NCBI GenBank assembly: GCA_051453625.1
Contig: JBOZIK010000001.1
Span: 30,412,173-30,476,172, forward strand
Length of the DNA: 64,000 nt
Direction of reading: 5' to 3'
Origin: Welwitschia mirabilis
Lineage: Eukaryota > Gnetophyta > Gnetopsida > Welwitschiales
Made by a program: the position numbers and the translations under genes
Shown here: in pieces, positions 35,610-48,751 of the stretch
How the letters are laid out: every line of letters starts with the position of its first letter
Numbering within the stretch: the first letter of the stretch is position 1
The notes under the pieces: generated by a model
What the model saw: only the letters and a program-made list of their open reading frames with translations
What the model was told of the DNA's origin: nothing
The model's database searches: none

Positions 35610-38600
35610 CCATGGAGGAATCGTCAACTGCAAGATCACCTCTCTTCAATGGTATCAATTATGCCTAGTAAAATATGAGGATGTACGTGTACTTCTAGTT
35701 ACTTGAGTTTGATGTGTGGCAGACTATTCTAAATGATTACATAAATTCTAAAATAAAAGTGAATAACTTTCTAGGTATTAAAATCCACAAAATCAAGCTA
35801 AGGTTGAAAATGAAGTCAAGGCAATAAGGACAAATATATGTTTAACTCAAAGGCAAAGAATGCTTTATTCTCTACACACTAAGCTAAATACTTTAACCAT
35901 ATTACCAAATGCGAAACTAGGAACTATGAAATGTATTGGAGTTAACATATGAAAAAGATTTAGGCATGAAGCAATTCAAACTACTTGTTTAAAGTAATTA
36001 ATTTAAGAACCTAAGGATGAACAAAGGAGTATGAATTCATCAGTAATTTGTGAAGAATAAATAATGTGGTGAATTTTATTCAAGGAATTGATGGATACCT
36101 ATTCAAATCAAAGGTAATACAAAAAGTGAGATATTTTACTTCATAATACAAGATAAAAAGCCATTCTCATAAAATAATTAAGTAACTTCAATGTTATGAG
36201 GTTTAAGGAGCTTCAAAGTGCATTAACAACATATCAAATAAGCCTCATAAAAGATGGAGTAGTTAACAAAAATTCAATCAGTTTAAAGTTAAGTGCTAAA
36301 ATATCAAGAAAATAAAAGAGTAAGAAGGAATTTAAGATAGATGAAGATGACTATGATAAAAATTATGAACTAGATCTAATTACAAAGAAGGTTGAGAGAG
36401 TTTTATCATGAAAAAACAAGAGGAAAAAGAAATCATCACAATCAAGCAGAACACGTTTAAGAGGTAAGTTTAAAGGTAGACCATTTTTTTATTCTTCTAA
36501 GAATGACATTACAAAGTTAGATTATTAGATTTATGGTAGACAACAATATTTGGCCTTAGAATGTCCTAATGTTAACCTTTTTAAGGAGAAATGAAAAAGA
36601 AATACTTCAAGAAAAAGAAGTTCTTCTTTACTAAATGAAATAATGATAAAGAAATAAGCAAAGAATAAGTGACTAAAGATGATGCTAAGGAGTCTCACCA
36701 TATTTTCTTGGCCATAGCACATGAAAATTGAAAAAATAAGGAGCAACCCTTATTTGATTATTAAGTGGTGATGAAATTAAATTACCTCTATATGAAGGTA
36801 AGCTTTAATGTCCAAGAATTTTGAAAGTACACAAATTTTATGTCAAAATGAATAAGATACTCCATCATCATGATTTGGCTCCTAAGAAAGAAAAAGAAAC
36901 TAAATCTAAGTGAGAACGCAGCCTTAGAGATTAAGGTTGGTAAAGTAATAAGTGAGATCAAGTGTTTTAAATATTACTAAATGTTGTGAGGAAGATTAAC
37001 TAACAATTTAATCATAGTGAAAGAATTATGAAAATCATGCTTGGAGAAGGAAGAAGTAGACTTAATAGAAGTGGACTTGAATCACATCAAGCATCAACTG
37101 GTAGTTCTAATAGAAATTATTCAAAGTGGAACTACATGCCTAGATTGTAACATTTAGCGAGAACAAGAAATTTCATGTGCTATTATTGTAAACAAAAAGG
37201 AAATTTTTAACATTTTTGTTCTTTGAGATTTAGATATTATGGTGCTACTAAGTTTGACTAAAAGAACAAGATTTTGGGTAAAACTCCTATACAAGTAAGA
37301 ACCAAGTGGAGGGTGGTAAAGACAAGATAAAATATCATGCTTTTTCAATTTTTACCTCGTGCAATAAAGAAACACACATAATACATGGACAGTAGGTGCT
37401 TTTGCCACATGATAGAAGACAAATTGCATTTTAAATCCATGGTTGAGAAAAATAAGTGTGTGATGATACTTGAAGATAATACAGAGTTCTCAATTAGATG
37501 CATTAGTACTATAGGAGAAGGTTACCTCCCAAAGGCAAAGGATGTATTTTACGCTAAAGTTTTAAAACGTATTTACTTAACATTTGTCAGTTATGTGATT
37601 CAAAGTTTGAAGATACTTTTACCAAGAATGTCTATATCATTTAAGAATGCAATTCCAATAAAGTTTTACTTATTAGGTAAAGAAAATTAAATGTTTATAT
37701 TAACTATTTATTTGATATTTCTAATAAGAGTCTCAAGTATCTACTTAGTACCACAGGTGATGTAAGGATATGACATAGAAATCTTGGTCATGCGAACATG
37801 GATATCATGAAGACACTTGCATCAAAAAAATTTGTATGAGGCATTTCTAACATTAATAAATTCAGTAATTACTTATGTGAAGCTTGTTAAAATGGTAAAT
37901 AAACAAGGTAAATCTTTGATGAAAAAATTCTATTTTACTTCTAATACCTTCAGATATATTGCATTTGGATATTATAAGACCCTCCAGGTCGAAAGTATTG
38001 GGAGAAGAGATGTTATCTTATAATAGATAGTGATGTTTTATGTTAAACATGGGTAGCCACCCTTGCACACAAGGATGAGATACTTCACTATTTTTCTAAG
38101 TTCTATATTAGCTTGTAAGATGAGAAGGGTTACTCTATTAAAGTACTCCATAGCAACAATGAAGGGAAATTCAAAATTCATTGTCTAAGGCCTTTTTTGT
38201 TACATATTAGAATCAACATAAGTCCTTAGCTCTAAGTACATCACATTAGAATGAAGTTGTGGAATGCAAGAATGATCAATTGAGATGATAGGAATCATGG
38301 CTAGTTGAATGAGATGGTTCAAACCATGATCCATGATCAAAAGGTACCGTATCAGTTTTTGGGGAGAAGTCATCAAAATCACGCACTATGTGTTAAGTTA
38401 AATAGTGGTATAAAAAATTCACAAAAAATAAATATTTAAGAATTATCACATGATAAGAAACCCCTAGTAAGATACTTTCATGTATTTAGCTCCAGATATT
38501 ACATTCTAAACGAAAATGATTACTTAAGGAAGTCTGATTCTAAGGCTAATGAAAGCTATTGTTGTGGTTATTCTATGGTTATCAAGGCCTATAAAGGTTT

Positions 38601-40190
38601 TATCAAAAAGGACTCTATCCATAGGAGAAACCGTTAATATTAGATAAATGATGCAATTCTCAAAACATTTGCTTGTATAATGGTGAAGCCCATATAAAAA
38701 GGTGACAATGAAGAGGAAGAACCTAAATCATCACAACCATTAATGATGATGAGACTCAATAAGGACCACTCCATAAGTGACATAATTAAAATTCCCTATA
38801 ATGATGTGAATACCAAGAGAGCTACCAATGAACTATGTGCTTATAATGCTTTATCTCTAACAAGTGAAACTAAAGAAATTCAAAGAAGCTAAAGATGATG
38901 AAAATGGATTTGAGCCATGCAGAAAGAACTTAACCAATATGAGATATCTTATATATGGAAATTAGTTCCTAAGCTAGTAGACAAATCTATTCTTAGTACT
39001 AAATAGATGCTTATAAATAAGACAATGAAAATAGTATAGTCATATAGAACAAGGCTATCTTAGTAACCAAGAACATCATCAACATGAGGGAATTGATTTT
39101 AAAGAGACCTTTGCACTAGTTTCTCTAATGGAGTGAATTCATATGCTCATATAATTTTATTGCTATAAGGGTTTTACCTTATAACAGATGAATGTCAAGA
39201 GTGCATTCCTAAATGGAGTAATTTAAGAAGAGGTATAGGCCAAATAGCTTAAGCGTTTTATGGATCTGCATCATTCTAATTGTGTTTACACATTGAACAA
39301 TTATATGATCTAAAGCAAGCCTTTGAAGCATGGTATAAGCATTTGTCAGAATATATCTTAGATAATGTATTTAAGATAGGAGAAATAGATGTAACCCTCT
39401 TCACAAAATGATTTGATAGTGATTTAATGGTTATTCAGATTTATGTAGATGATATAATTTTTAGTGCCGCTAATAAATCTTTATGTAAGGAATTTTCTAG
39501 TCTTATGTAGAAGGAGTTTGAGATGAACATAATGGGTAAAATGAGAAACATTTTAAGGCTATAAGTGCACTAAACAAAATAAGGAACATTTGTGTTACCA
39601 ATCAAGTGCATCAAGAACTTATTTAAGAGGTACAAGATTTAAGATGTTAAGCTAAAGGAGATACCAATGGCATTAGGCACTAAGTTAAACAAGAAGCCTC
39701 AAGGTAGAAAGGTCGATTAGAAGATGTATCAAGATTAGAGAGGTTACAAAGATGATAGAAGAAGAATAAGCAGCTGTTATTACTTTATAGAGATGTGTCT
39801 AGTTTCTTAGAGTAGTAAGAAGCAAAAATCCATAGGTTTGTCAATTATAGAAGCTATGAACCTTATTATAGAAAGGTAATTTAGATAATTACTATGAATG
39901 AGATAGATATTAGAAGTCTTTATTTTTGATTTGAATAGAATTCCCATGCTATGTAATAACAAGAGTGCCATCAACATCTTAACAAATACCATCCAACACT
40001 CAAGAACTATACACATTGAGATCTAATATCACTTCTTAAGAAAGCATGTATGAAGTGGTATAATAAAGTTGAAATACTTGCAAATAAAGGACCAACTAAC
40101 AAATATATTCATCAAATCTTAGATGAAGCTATTTAACAAATTATATAGAGACATGAGTATTAGACTTATTCCAATTAGGTAAGTGAAGGT
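35610..40190 (+). pseudogene. Copia gag-pol (SIRE/Maximus-like), heavily decayed
   Basis: Copia domain order is clear. Gag starts at 35,611 (PLFNGINYA, then FDVWQTILNDYI), with a zinc-knuckle remnant near 36,525 that has lost its first cysteines. The protease region is 37,385-37,690 (HMIEDKLHFKSMVEKNK, GTIGEGYLPKAKD-like text). GAG-pre-integrase lies near 37,780 (NLGHANMDIMKTLASKKFV), followed by the integrase core to about 38,500. Reverse transcriptase runs over about 38,910-39,560 with an intact active-site box IYVDDIIFSAANKS near 39,437. RNase H/C-terminus lies at about 39,640-40,160 (SKKQKSIGLSIIEA, then LANKGPTNKYIHQI). Stops and frameshifts occur throughout; no part can be functional. 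The frame is followed by the LINE insertion at about 40,283. Confidence 0.9.
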
Positions 40191-40282
40191 AAATTTCTCT
40201 TATCTAACTTAAGTTTAACAGAGTTAGAATTATTACATATTATTTCATAGATAAAAATTTCTTAAAATTAATAGTATACAGT

Positions 40283-42300
40283 GGAGCACTTCTATAATGC
40301 ACTGCAAGCCTAATGCTCAGATTGTTAATTCTTTTGTTGAATACTTCCAAAAATTGTTTACAAAGAAGCTGATGGTTCTCAACAGTGTCCTAGTTGGCCC
40401 TCCTATTACTAAATAATAATAATGTTATTTGAGCCAAAGATTCACAGAAGATGAAATTCGAAACACCATCAACTCTATGAAAAAGAACAAGATGTTGGAT
40501 CTGATGGCTTTACTATAGAGTTCTATCAAACTTTTGGAGATATTATCAAAGTGGATGTTTGTGATGTGATCCAAGAAACATTCAAGAAAGGTATCTTTTA
40601 CAAACCTTTAAATGACACTCTTATCACCCTAATTTCCAAAACAGAAGATGCAAAAAGTCCTCACCATTGCAAGGCAATCAGTCTTTGTAATATTTTCTAT
40701 AAGGTTTGCACTAAGATTATTGTAGACAAGTTTAAAGTGCTACTCCCAGATATGGTAACCCTGTCTCAATTCAGTTTTATTTCAAGAAGAGTTATCTATA
40801 ATCACATAATCCTCACCAATGAAATACTTTATCTACATCATAGAAGAAATAAACCTGCAATGTGCCTCAAGCTTAATATAGCTAAAGTGTTTGATAAAGT
40901 CTAGTGGGAAACAGTAAACTCTGTGTTAGAGGAGTGTGGTGTTCCCACACCTCTCAGGCGTCTAATTTACTTTGGTATCTCAATGCCAACCTTCTATGTT
41001 ATAGTCAATGGAGAGAGATACAACTACTTTCAGGGGAACAGTGGCCTACGTTAAGGTTATTTCCTTTCTCCAAGTTTTTGGTTATGGTGATGGACTCCTT
41101 AGCCAGACTCTTCATTCAGAATTAGAATCAAAATTCTTCCATTGAGCTAGCTCCTTCATAGCCCACCCTTCAATTTGCAAATGATACTCTTCTATCCCTA
41201 GAATCAAGCCTTCTTATGGCAAGACATACTCGCAATCTATTAAATAAGTTTCATGATTTCCCAGGTCTTACAATAAATTGGCACAAATCAAAACTCTTCC
41301 TTATCAACACTCCTTAAGCAAGGAAGACGGCTATCTCTCAAGTTTTTCAGTGCTCACAAGCCATGTTTCTTAATGCCTATTTTGGTCTTCCTTTTGATTT
41401 AGATCATATTGCTGATAACGTTTGGCCTTCTTTAGTGAGAAAAATTGCAACTCGTTTAACTAGATGGGAAAACAAAGTTTTATCAAATGCAGGAAAAGTT
41501 CTTGTTGTCAAATCTCGCATACTAAGTATGACTATTTATCTCATTAATTGCTTTTCCATATCTAATAGGTATTCTAGCTTGATAGATAACATTATCTGAG
41601 ATTTCATTTGGTCGAGTGGCAAGTTCCACAAGAGGCCTCATCTTATAAACTTCGAGCAAATCATCATGCTAAAGAAAGCAAGTGGTCTTCTTATTAGAAA
41701 AACTATGGATATAAGCAAATGTATTTTCGCTAAGCACTACTATAGATTTCTATCTGACAACAACATTCTCTGGGTTAAATTCTTTAAAGAAGATTATGAT
41801 AATAAAGAAAGGCATTCTAATTTTCAGAAGCACATGGTCCATTCTAGCAAAGAGGTTTGGCCACAAGTTTTTGAAAATCATGCTCTTCCTATCCAAAATG
41901 GCAAAGCAAGCATCTCAGTAATATATCATAATTTATTTGATCTTGATCATAGATGGAAGAAATTTTGGAAGTTAAATATCCTAGATAAAATTAAAATATT
42001 TTAGTGGTATATGTTGAAAGTTTATATTCCCACAACAGATAAGCTTATTCAAAGAAACTTAAGAGTTGATCAAGATTGTCCGATGTGTCATGAAAATAAT
42101 GAGTCTGAAAATCATCTTTTCATTCAATGTTCTACTAGAAAAGATCTCTGAAAAGGGCCAAATATATCTTCTCCTTCTCACATTAGCTTGGACACCTTTT
42201 ATTTTTCAAGAAAAATGTCTCCATGACTGTTGGTGCTTAGCTCTTATGGAAACATAGATGCAACATTATTTTTCGGTAGGAAAAACTATCCATCTTAAAG
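40283..42300 (+). pseudogene. L1-type LINE ORF2: reverse transcriptase and zinc-finger region
   Basis: The sequence begins within ORF2 (VNSFVEYFQKLFTKK), so the element is 5'-truncated and its endonuclease is absent. Reverse transcriptase motifs follow: FTEDEIRNTINSM, GSDGFTIEFYQTFGDII, PHHCKAISLCNIFYKVCTK, FSFISRRVIYNHIILTNEI, LKLNIAKVFDKV (the usual LD is LN) and the active-site box QFANDTLLS near 41,170 (AN in place of AD). The thumb/connection region contains RLTRWENKVLSNAGK. A zf-RVT finger near 42,065, DCPMCHENNESENHLFIQC, keeps all its metal ligands. Several frameshifts are present. LINEs insert by target-primed reverse transcription. This one landed in the 3' part of the large copia element. 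Confidence 0.9.
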
Positions 42301-43515
42301 TTGAAATTCAAAATCATTAGACAGATTGAAGAACTAAATCAAATTTAGGTCTATAAAAAACATGGCAACCCAAAACCTACAAACAAAATCGCGCCCAATT
42401 TACAAGAGAACGCGTAGCTAAGAGCATTAGAACTACATGAGAGAGGAGTGTTTGAACCATGTCCAAGCAGCTGATGTGACATCAATGCATTAGAAGATAT
42501 GGGAAAGGCTATAAGAATTAAACCTACTCAGCATGATGTGTTGTTGCATCATGAGAAAACTTAGGAGGCCTTTTATGCAGTAGGATGGGAGAGTTGCATG
42601 CTTATCCTTAGAGGACATGATCTTAATCTCTTCAAGTAATTTTTTAGAAACTAGAATGGCGGATCTACTCGGATAGGTAACAATACCATTTTTATTGATA
42701 TTCTTCCATCAATGATGCCATTTGCAGATGTCCTTAAGGAATTAAGTTAAAAAGGGGAGTCCCCCAGGCTTCCATTGTTTTTCACTTTGAAAGAATTGAT
42801 TGGTAAAACCCTTAGAAAGAGAGGTGGAAGCTACAGAATAAAGGATTTTCTAAGGCCATTTGATTCTTGGGCTGCCTTGATCATGAAATACTTCACTTTA
42901 AAGGGCCACTTNNNNNNNNNNNNNNNNNNNNNNNNNNNNNNNNNNNNNNNNNNNNNNNNNNNNNNNNNNNNNNNNNNNNNNNNNNNNNNNNNNNNNNNNN
43001 NNNNNNNNNNNNNNNNNNNNNNNNNNNNNNNNNNTAAAGGGTTGATTTGATTGTTATATCAAAGGAAAATGCATAACGATGCAGGCATCTTAGCTTGGTA
43101 AGATATCCCAAGAGAACCTGTGCAAAAGCTGCTACTATGGAATCCACTAAAGTATACAAAAAGTGATGAAGAGTGCAGCCTCCTTGCGCCTTCAAGACAC
43201 ACTGACAACGTGCCAAATATAGAACAGACAGAGCAATAGAAATATGAAAAAGAAGCTGTAAAAGAGGATGAATAGTAAGAAGAAGAAAACATTGAGGAGG
43301 AAAGTAAACCTTTGGCTCCTACCCCTATTGCCCAAATCCCCTTGTTCAACTATACCTCAAATGAATACAGTTTTGTTGTAAATCCCTTAGGGTATGCTAG
43401 ACTTAAACCTCTTTCTGATTGGAAGTTAGAACCTAAGTTGACAAAATTAGATGCTGATGTATGGGAGTTTCAATACCAGAGAGAATTTTATTATGCTTGG
43501 AAATCTAGCTCTTAA
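42300..43515 (+). pseudogene. Long coherent C-terminal extension downstream of the LINE zinc finger (unknown domain)
   Basis: In one frame (codon starts such as 42,346 and 42,775), the LINE coding sequence continues about 400 codons beyond the zinc finger. The left part reads KHGNPKPTNKIAPNLQ, LELHERGVFEPCPSS, INALEDMGKAIRIKP and GGSTRIGNNTIFIDILPSMM, then SPRLPLFFTLKELIGKTLRK and FLRPFDSWAALIMKYFTLKG. Beyond the 123-N gap (42,912-43,034) come DIPREPVQKLLLWNPLKY, an acidic stretch, and APTPIAQIPLFNYTSNEYSF up to the stop at 43,513. The seven stops in the left part are all one C-to-T step from CAG, CAA or CGA (or one G-to-A step from TGG), so the frame was probably coding in the source element. 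I do not recognise the domain. Confidence 0.6.
42912..43034. other. Assembly gap (123 N)
   Basis: A gap of unusual length inside the LINE-linked frame. Its length is a multiple of three and the same frame is used on both sides. Confidence 1.
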
Positions 43516-46094
43516 GCTTTATTGTAAATCTTTTTCTTTTTTGAGTTAATATAATCTATTTACTATTTCTCAAAGAAAATTTCTTAAAATTTATGCACAT
43601 TATTATTTTTGTGAATTTTATTAAGTTATTAAGTTTTCAATTTAATATGTATTTGGTTAATAAAAGATGTCTATTATAGCTTTCAGATGTCCTGTATTAG
43701 AAAATGCTTTTTAAGTTTTTAGTATAGACATCTTCTATGTGAAATACATATATTGTGTTTTAAAGTTTTTTTCAATCACCTATCAACCTAGACGTCTATA
43801 ATAAAAAAGAAAATGTCTACTATGCATCAAAATACATGTCTTCTATATCAAGAATGTCTACAGTGTAGGCATGAATAAAATAAAAAGCAAAGCAAAAATT
43901 GAGGGTTTAGACTTCTATAAAGACATGAATCATCTTAAATCTTTCATATTTTATTTTTAATCCTTTCCACAATAGAAATAGCCATAAATCGCCAAAATAA
44001 TTTTAGACTCACTCATTGATGGAGTCATAAGTAGCCACAAGCGAAAAAATGGTGAGGACAAGTAGAGAGAAAAGGGCCAAAATAGAGTAAAAATGCAAGG
44101 GAAAAGGCTCAAATGACCCAAAAAAAAATGGAAAAGAGATAGTGTCCAAATCTAATCATTAAATCTCCCATAAAGAAGAATCTAATAGTTGAAGGAAGGA
44201 ATACAAACTCTTATTTATTTTAAATAATGTCAGATAGTGTTTTACAACTTGAAAATCACTTAAAACCATAACAGAGAGAACTCTATGATTCAAAAAAAGC
44301 CATCAAAAGAAAAATATGCACTAATTTAAGCACTTAGGATGAAAAAAGATCATAGACATCACACTAAGTATTTTAGAATATATGATATGTGAGTTATATG
44401 CAAAATGCATTGCATAACTCTAGAATCATCTAAGTTTTTAATATAAGTAATAGGTATAGTTCTTGAGATCTTACCTTTGGTGGTTAATAATATGTTAGGC
44501 ATGGATGCAAAAAACTACTTCACTTGTATGTGTTAGTTGGTTTAAATATATCTTTAAAAGATACCTAACGAAAGTCTCTAAATGTAATTTAGCTATAACA
44601 TTGCTTGGTCGTCCAAGAGCCATTGTGAATAAATGTTTTAAAAAAATTGGCATTACATGCTTGTATTTTATGCCTAAATGTATTTGATAATATTATCTTC
44701 CATAACGAATCTATGACTATTACATGGTTGTACATGCATTCATCATTCATTCTCTAGTGACTAGTATTTAGATTCATTTGGGTTTCATTTTATGTATAAA
44801 TATAATATCATACTTTTAGAAAAGTCAAACCTTAGATCTTCCATTTCTTATTATCTTGTTAATCTTTAGTGTTGAAATTCAAATTCTAGAGCAATCTCTT
44901 AAACATCCTAAGAAATGCTTTGTTGATTTTAGTGAAAAGAAATAAAACAACATCCCCTATACCACAAGATGAAGGCTTCTCCTACATGTTCTACATCAGT
45001 TAGGGCCTAGGTCTCATCATCAATGAAGAAAGGACTAAAGGCAATAGATAAAGAGATTAACAAAAATAGAAGTAGTATTACAGTGTGCATAAAATTAAGA
45101 CTTGGATCAAATATGAAGGTCTAAGTGAGGGGAAGAAGCCTCTTTTAGAGTTTGAAAAGGTGTATACTTCTTAGTGGATAGGTACTGAGGAGATGAGGAT
45201 CAATCTTATCTTGAGTAGGGCACATAGTATGATTCTAGTAGCGTAGAAAAGTCATAGGAAGAGGAGTAGTATCATGCACACCAAGACTAACTAGAGCCTC
45301 CTATTTAGAGGGAGGAATAGAAGGAGCCTAAGTCTCATTAGGAATCCGCTCCTCATCATGTAGTTTGGGGTATTGAGAAAAATTTAGAGGAGGAGTTGTC
45401 TCCTAGGTCTATTTGACATAATATTTAGGTATGAAGAGTAGTCACCTAACTAGTAATCCATTATCCCCACCTCTAGTGCACATGCCACATCCATCCTACA
45501 TAGAATTTGAAAAGAATGCTACTTATAGCTTATTTAACACTTCCATCACTTCCCATGTATACTTGAGGATGAAATTGACACTATAGATAGATAGAGGTGC
45601 ATATTTTCTCTACATCAAAAGTTCTTAAGTTTAGGAGAAACCTTCATCATTATATAGCACATAGCAGTTGTCTCAAAGTAGTAATGATGATGATTAAACC
45701 TATCATCTAAGAAAGGATGATGGTGACAATTCTTGAAGGAATAAAAATGAAGGAATACAAAGAAGGATTAGAGATTCATGTGCTTCTTCCTATGTTTTAC
45801 CTAATGTCCAAGAAGGGAAAGAGAAAATGTGGTTTACTAGATGAATTAGTGAATTGAAAATAAAAATTAAGAGATGAGTTATGGTCATCAATACTATCTG
45901 ATGGTTTACAAATTTTTCTTTTGGCCCACATTTGTTTATGTATGCACATTTTTTCTATGTGTGAAATTCTAATTTATTTGCATTAAATATTAATGAAATG
46001 GTTTTCTTAAGTTGTTATGCTATATTATTGTTATATGAAAATTGTGAATTTTTTTTTAAATAACTAATCATTTCGAAATTTTAGACATCATCAA
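43516..46094 (+). other. LINE 3' end and non-coding 3' region of the large copia element
   Basis: After the LINE stop, about 60 bases with poly-T and poly-A tracts end near 43,580. Between 43,660 and 43,880 words like AGATGTCTA and AGACATC recur, as they do in the copia LTRs. From 44,940 to 45,840 the sequence is less AT-rich and stop-interrupted, which might be a remnant of the extra ORF that SIRE-type elements carry between pol and the 3' LTR; I see no recognisable motif. The 60-codon ORF at 44,505-44,687 is not assignable. Confidence 0.45.
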
Positions 46095-46106
46095 AAGGGG
46101 GGAGAT
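46095..46106 (+). promoter_or_regulatory. Polypurine tract of the large copia element
   Basis: AAAGGGGGGAGAT lies directly before the LTR start TGTTGACAAA, the standard position of the plus-strand primer. Confidence 0.85.
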
Positions 46107-47606
46107 TGTTGACAAATCTAGTTTTGATGATGGCAATAACTTGTTAAAATGGTGTGTTAGTTGTTGCACATTTTCAAGGTCTCAAGGAAGGAAGAAAACG
46201 ACAAAGAAGAGAAGATATATAGACTGATGGAGACTTCTAATAAAACAACAAGCATATATAATTCATAGCATTGGAAGATGTCTACAGAAATGAAAGATGT
46301 CTATCGAACATGAAAACATCTACAACATGGAAGGCGTCTGGCTTAAAGCTTGAGTATTGAAAATTAGATGTTCAAAGAACCCAAAGAACATCTTGGCTCA
46401 GTACAAGATGGCATGAGGAAAACCTCTTAACTAAGTATTGTAGTTTCGAAGATGTTTGTTTTAGAGGATAACCATTGAGTTGAAGACATAGTCACAGCCT
46501 TAAGACAACTTGACAATTAGAACTGAATCTATAATAGACCTCTGTAGGCATAGAAGATGACTTATACACTAGAAGATGTTTGCTTACCTTCAATTTCAAA
46601 GCTACGCCAACACTATAGAAGATAGACATCTAATCATCTAAAGATGTCGATACCAAGATAGAAAGAGAAATTTGATAAAAGATATCTACAATTATTAGGA
46701 GATGTCTACTATTGACAGTAAAGGTTTATAGTAATGAGAAGATATCTACTTTGTGCAATGGTCAAAACATAAAGTAACCATTAGCATGGATCTTGCATGA
46801 TGATAAGGCTTGTAGCATCATCATTAATAGTGCAACATAAAAGAATAAACTCAAGTGACTAGTTCGTTACTTGCTCATTTGATAGTTATTGGAAAAATCA
46901 TTGAAGCCCTCTTTAAAGAAAAAAGTGCTTAAGGTCTGTAAAGAAGGAAGCTCTACTATCTAAGAATTTCAAGTTCATTCAAAGGTTTTCTCTCCTATGA
47001 CATTTGACACAAAGTTCTAAGCTTTCTCTCTCCATAATTGTGCTTTCATTGTGTTAGTGCTTAGAACTAGGGTAAGCTATTAAGCTATAAAGTGTAAATC
47101 GTGAATCATTCTTGTATAGAGCTTGTTTATTGTTTTATTGTCTAGATTCAAAGTTATATGGGTTATTAGATTTTCAGGTATAAGTTGTGTGTGCTTTAAT
47201 CATGTGGAGTTGTTAGAATCCATCCTTTTATCTATAAATCTATTTTGTATAGCTTTGCTTTTAGCCTTGAGAGGCTTATAGGATATCTTCGTGAAGGCAT
47301 TCTGATTTGTACAAGTGTTGTGACTTGCACAGTTTGGATGTGGTCTTGAGAGGTACATCTTCTTTATAGCGTGAGTTTATAAGGATGGCGCTGAATCTTG
47401 AATCATTTTTTCAATGATAAACCTCCTAGATGTGTGTTAGATCTTCACCTTCTTCATGTAGATGTACCTCGATCAAGGAACCGCATTAGTGAGTTCATTT
47501 TGTACTTTTGCATAGTTAATTCTTTTTTTAGTAATGTATGTTTAATTACTTCGTAAATTTTTAATTAACACTCATTCATCTCCCCCCTCTTTGAGTTCGA
47601 TGATCT
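46107..47606 (+). mobile_element. 3' LTR of the large SIRE/Maximus-like copia element
   Basis: Starts TGTTGACAAATCTAG after a polypurine tract and ends near GATGATCT, aligning with the 5' LTR. It shares the AGATGTCT-rich first half, the TTGTGCTTTCATTGTGTTAG region and the CTCATTCATCTCCCCCCTC tail. Total element span is about 13.7 kb including the LINE. A clean five-base target duplication could not be seen at 33,917-33,921 and 47,607-47,611, probably because of decay. Confidence 0.85.
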
Positions 47607-48600
47607 GTACTCTTCTTTTAATTACCACATCACCACTTTAGAATCAAACACATAGCTAATTATACACTTATAGTGCCATAGTTCATCCTCTTTTATCTTT
47701 TGTTTTTTATACTTGTAAACTAAAAGATATCAAACACTACTTTTCCTTTTAGGCGAGGTGAGGAAGGCATATATAGTTTAGGGTTCTATTCAACCTCATG
47801 ATCTTTCATTTATTTTGATGCTTTCATTTGGAAACAAATACCCAAAAGTTTAATAGTTAAAGTTTCATGTAGGGCAAGTTGAAATGCAACATTTGTTAAT
47901 CAACAAATGTGTATGGAAGATTATAAGTGCAAAAATTTCTAAGCCAAATGCTACTGATGAAGCTCAAGAAGGGGAATAATTAGACTAGGAGGCTCTTCCA
48001 CTCATTGGTTTAAATCTTGAAGATGGTTATTTGCATCATCTTTTTCTTTCTAAAACCTCAAAAGAAGTGTGGAATGATTTATGCCAATTATTTGGTTTAA
48101 AGGAAAATGAAGCAAAACAAAGTTTAAAGCATCAACTTTGTAGCTTAAGGATGGACGAATCAGTTGATATAGGTTGCCATGTGAATCACTTTAAATCACT
48201 CTTGACACAACTTGCTATAATAAATTCAAACATTAATGATGATGATACCAAGGCCAGGTTGTTGAGCAGTTTCATGATATGATTCCATTGTTTGCGCCTT
48301 AGAGAAAATTCCATGCACATTAGAAGTACCATTTGAACACTCATCTTATTGAAAGAGTGCATCAGTATGAACTCAAAGAAGGTGCCTCAATTTCTGAAAG
48401 GTGAAGTTTGGAAAAAGCACACAAAAATTGTCAAAGAATATGCAAAACGTTATTGTGACAATAAACAAGGTCATGTGATAATCAATAGTTTTAAACACGC
48501 AAAGAATATACTTAATGGAAAATTTAAGACTTTATCCATGACAATAAAAATAGACAAAGAATAAGAAAGCATTGTTGCAACTTTTTAAGCGGGTGGGCTG
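47607..48600 (+). pseudogene. Copia gag of the small, split element (decayed)
   Basis: After about 270 bases of leader, a gag frame runs from about 47,880: QHLLINKCVWKIISAKIS, then DGYLHHLFLSKTSKEVWNDL and QLFGLKENEAKQSLKHQLCS (UBN2-type copia gag). Next come VDIGCHVNHFKSLLTQL and, after a frameshift, a zinc-knuckle remnant RYCDNKQGHVIINSFKHAKN with degraded cysteines. It ends near a decayed ADS motif at 48,595, the beginning of a protease. The rest of pol is missing, and a polypurine tract with 3' LTR follows within 160 bases, so the element was internally deleted or non-autonomous. Confidence 0.85.
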
Positions 48601-48751
48601 ACTCCACAAATGTTTTAGTCTTGAAGGAGTTCCATGTTATGGGTACTCCACCTTCTTGTGGTTAGCTCATATTACTCTGGTTAGTCTACTTTACCTAGTG
48701 ATTACAACCTGTATGGTAATGTCAATCTTTCACATGTTTAAGATTTGACAT

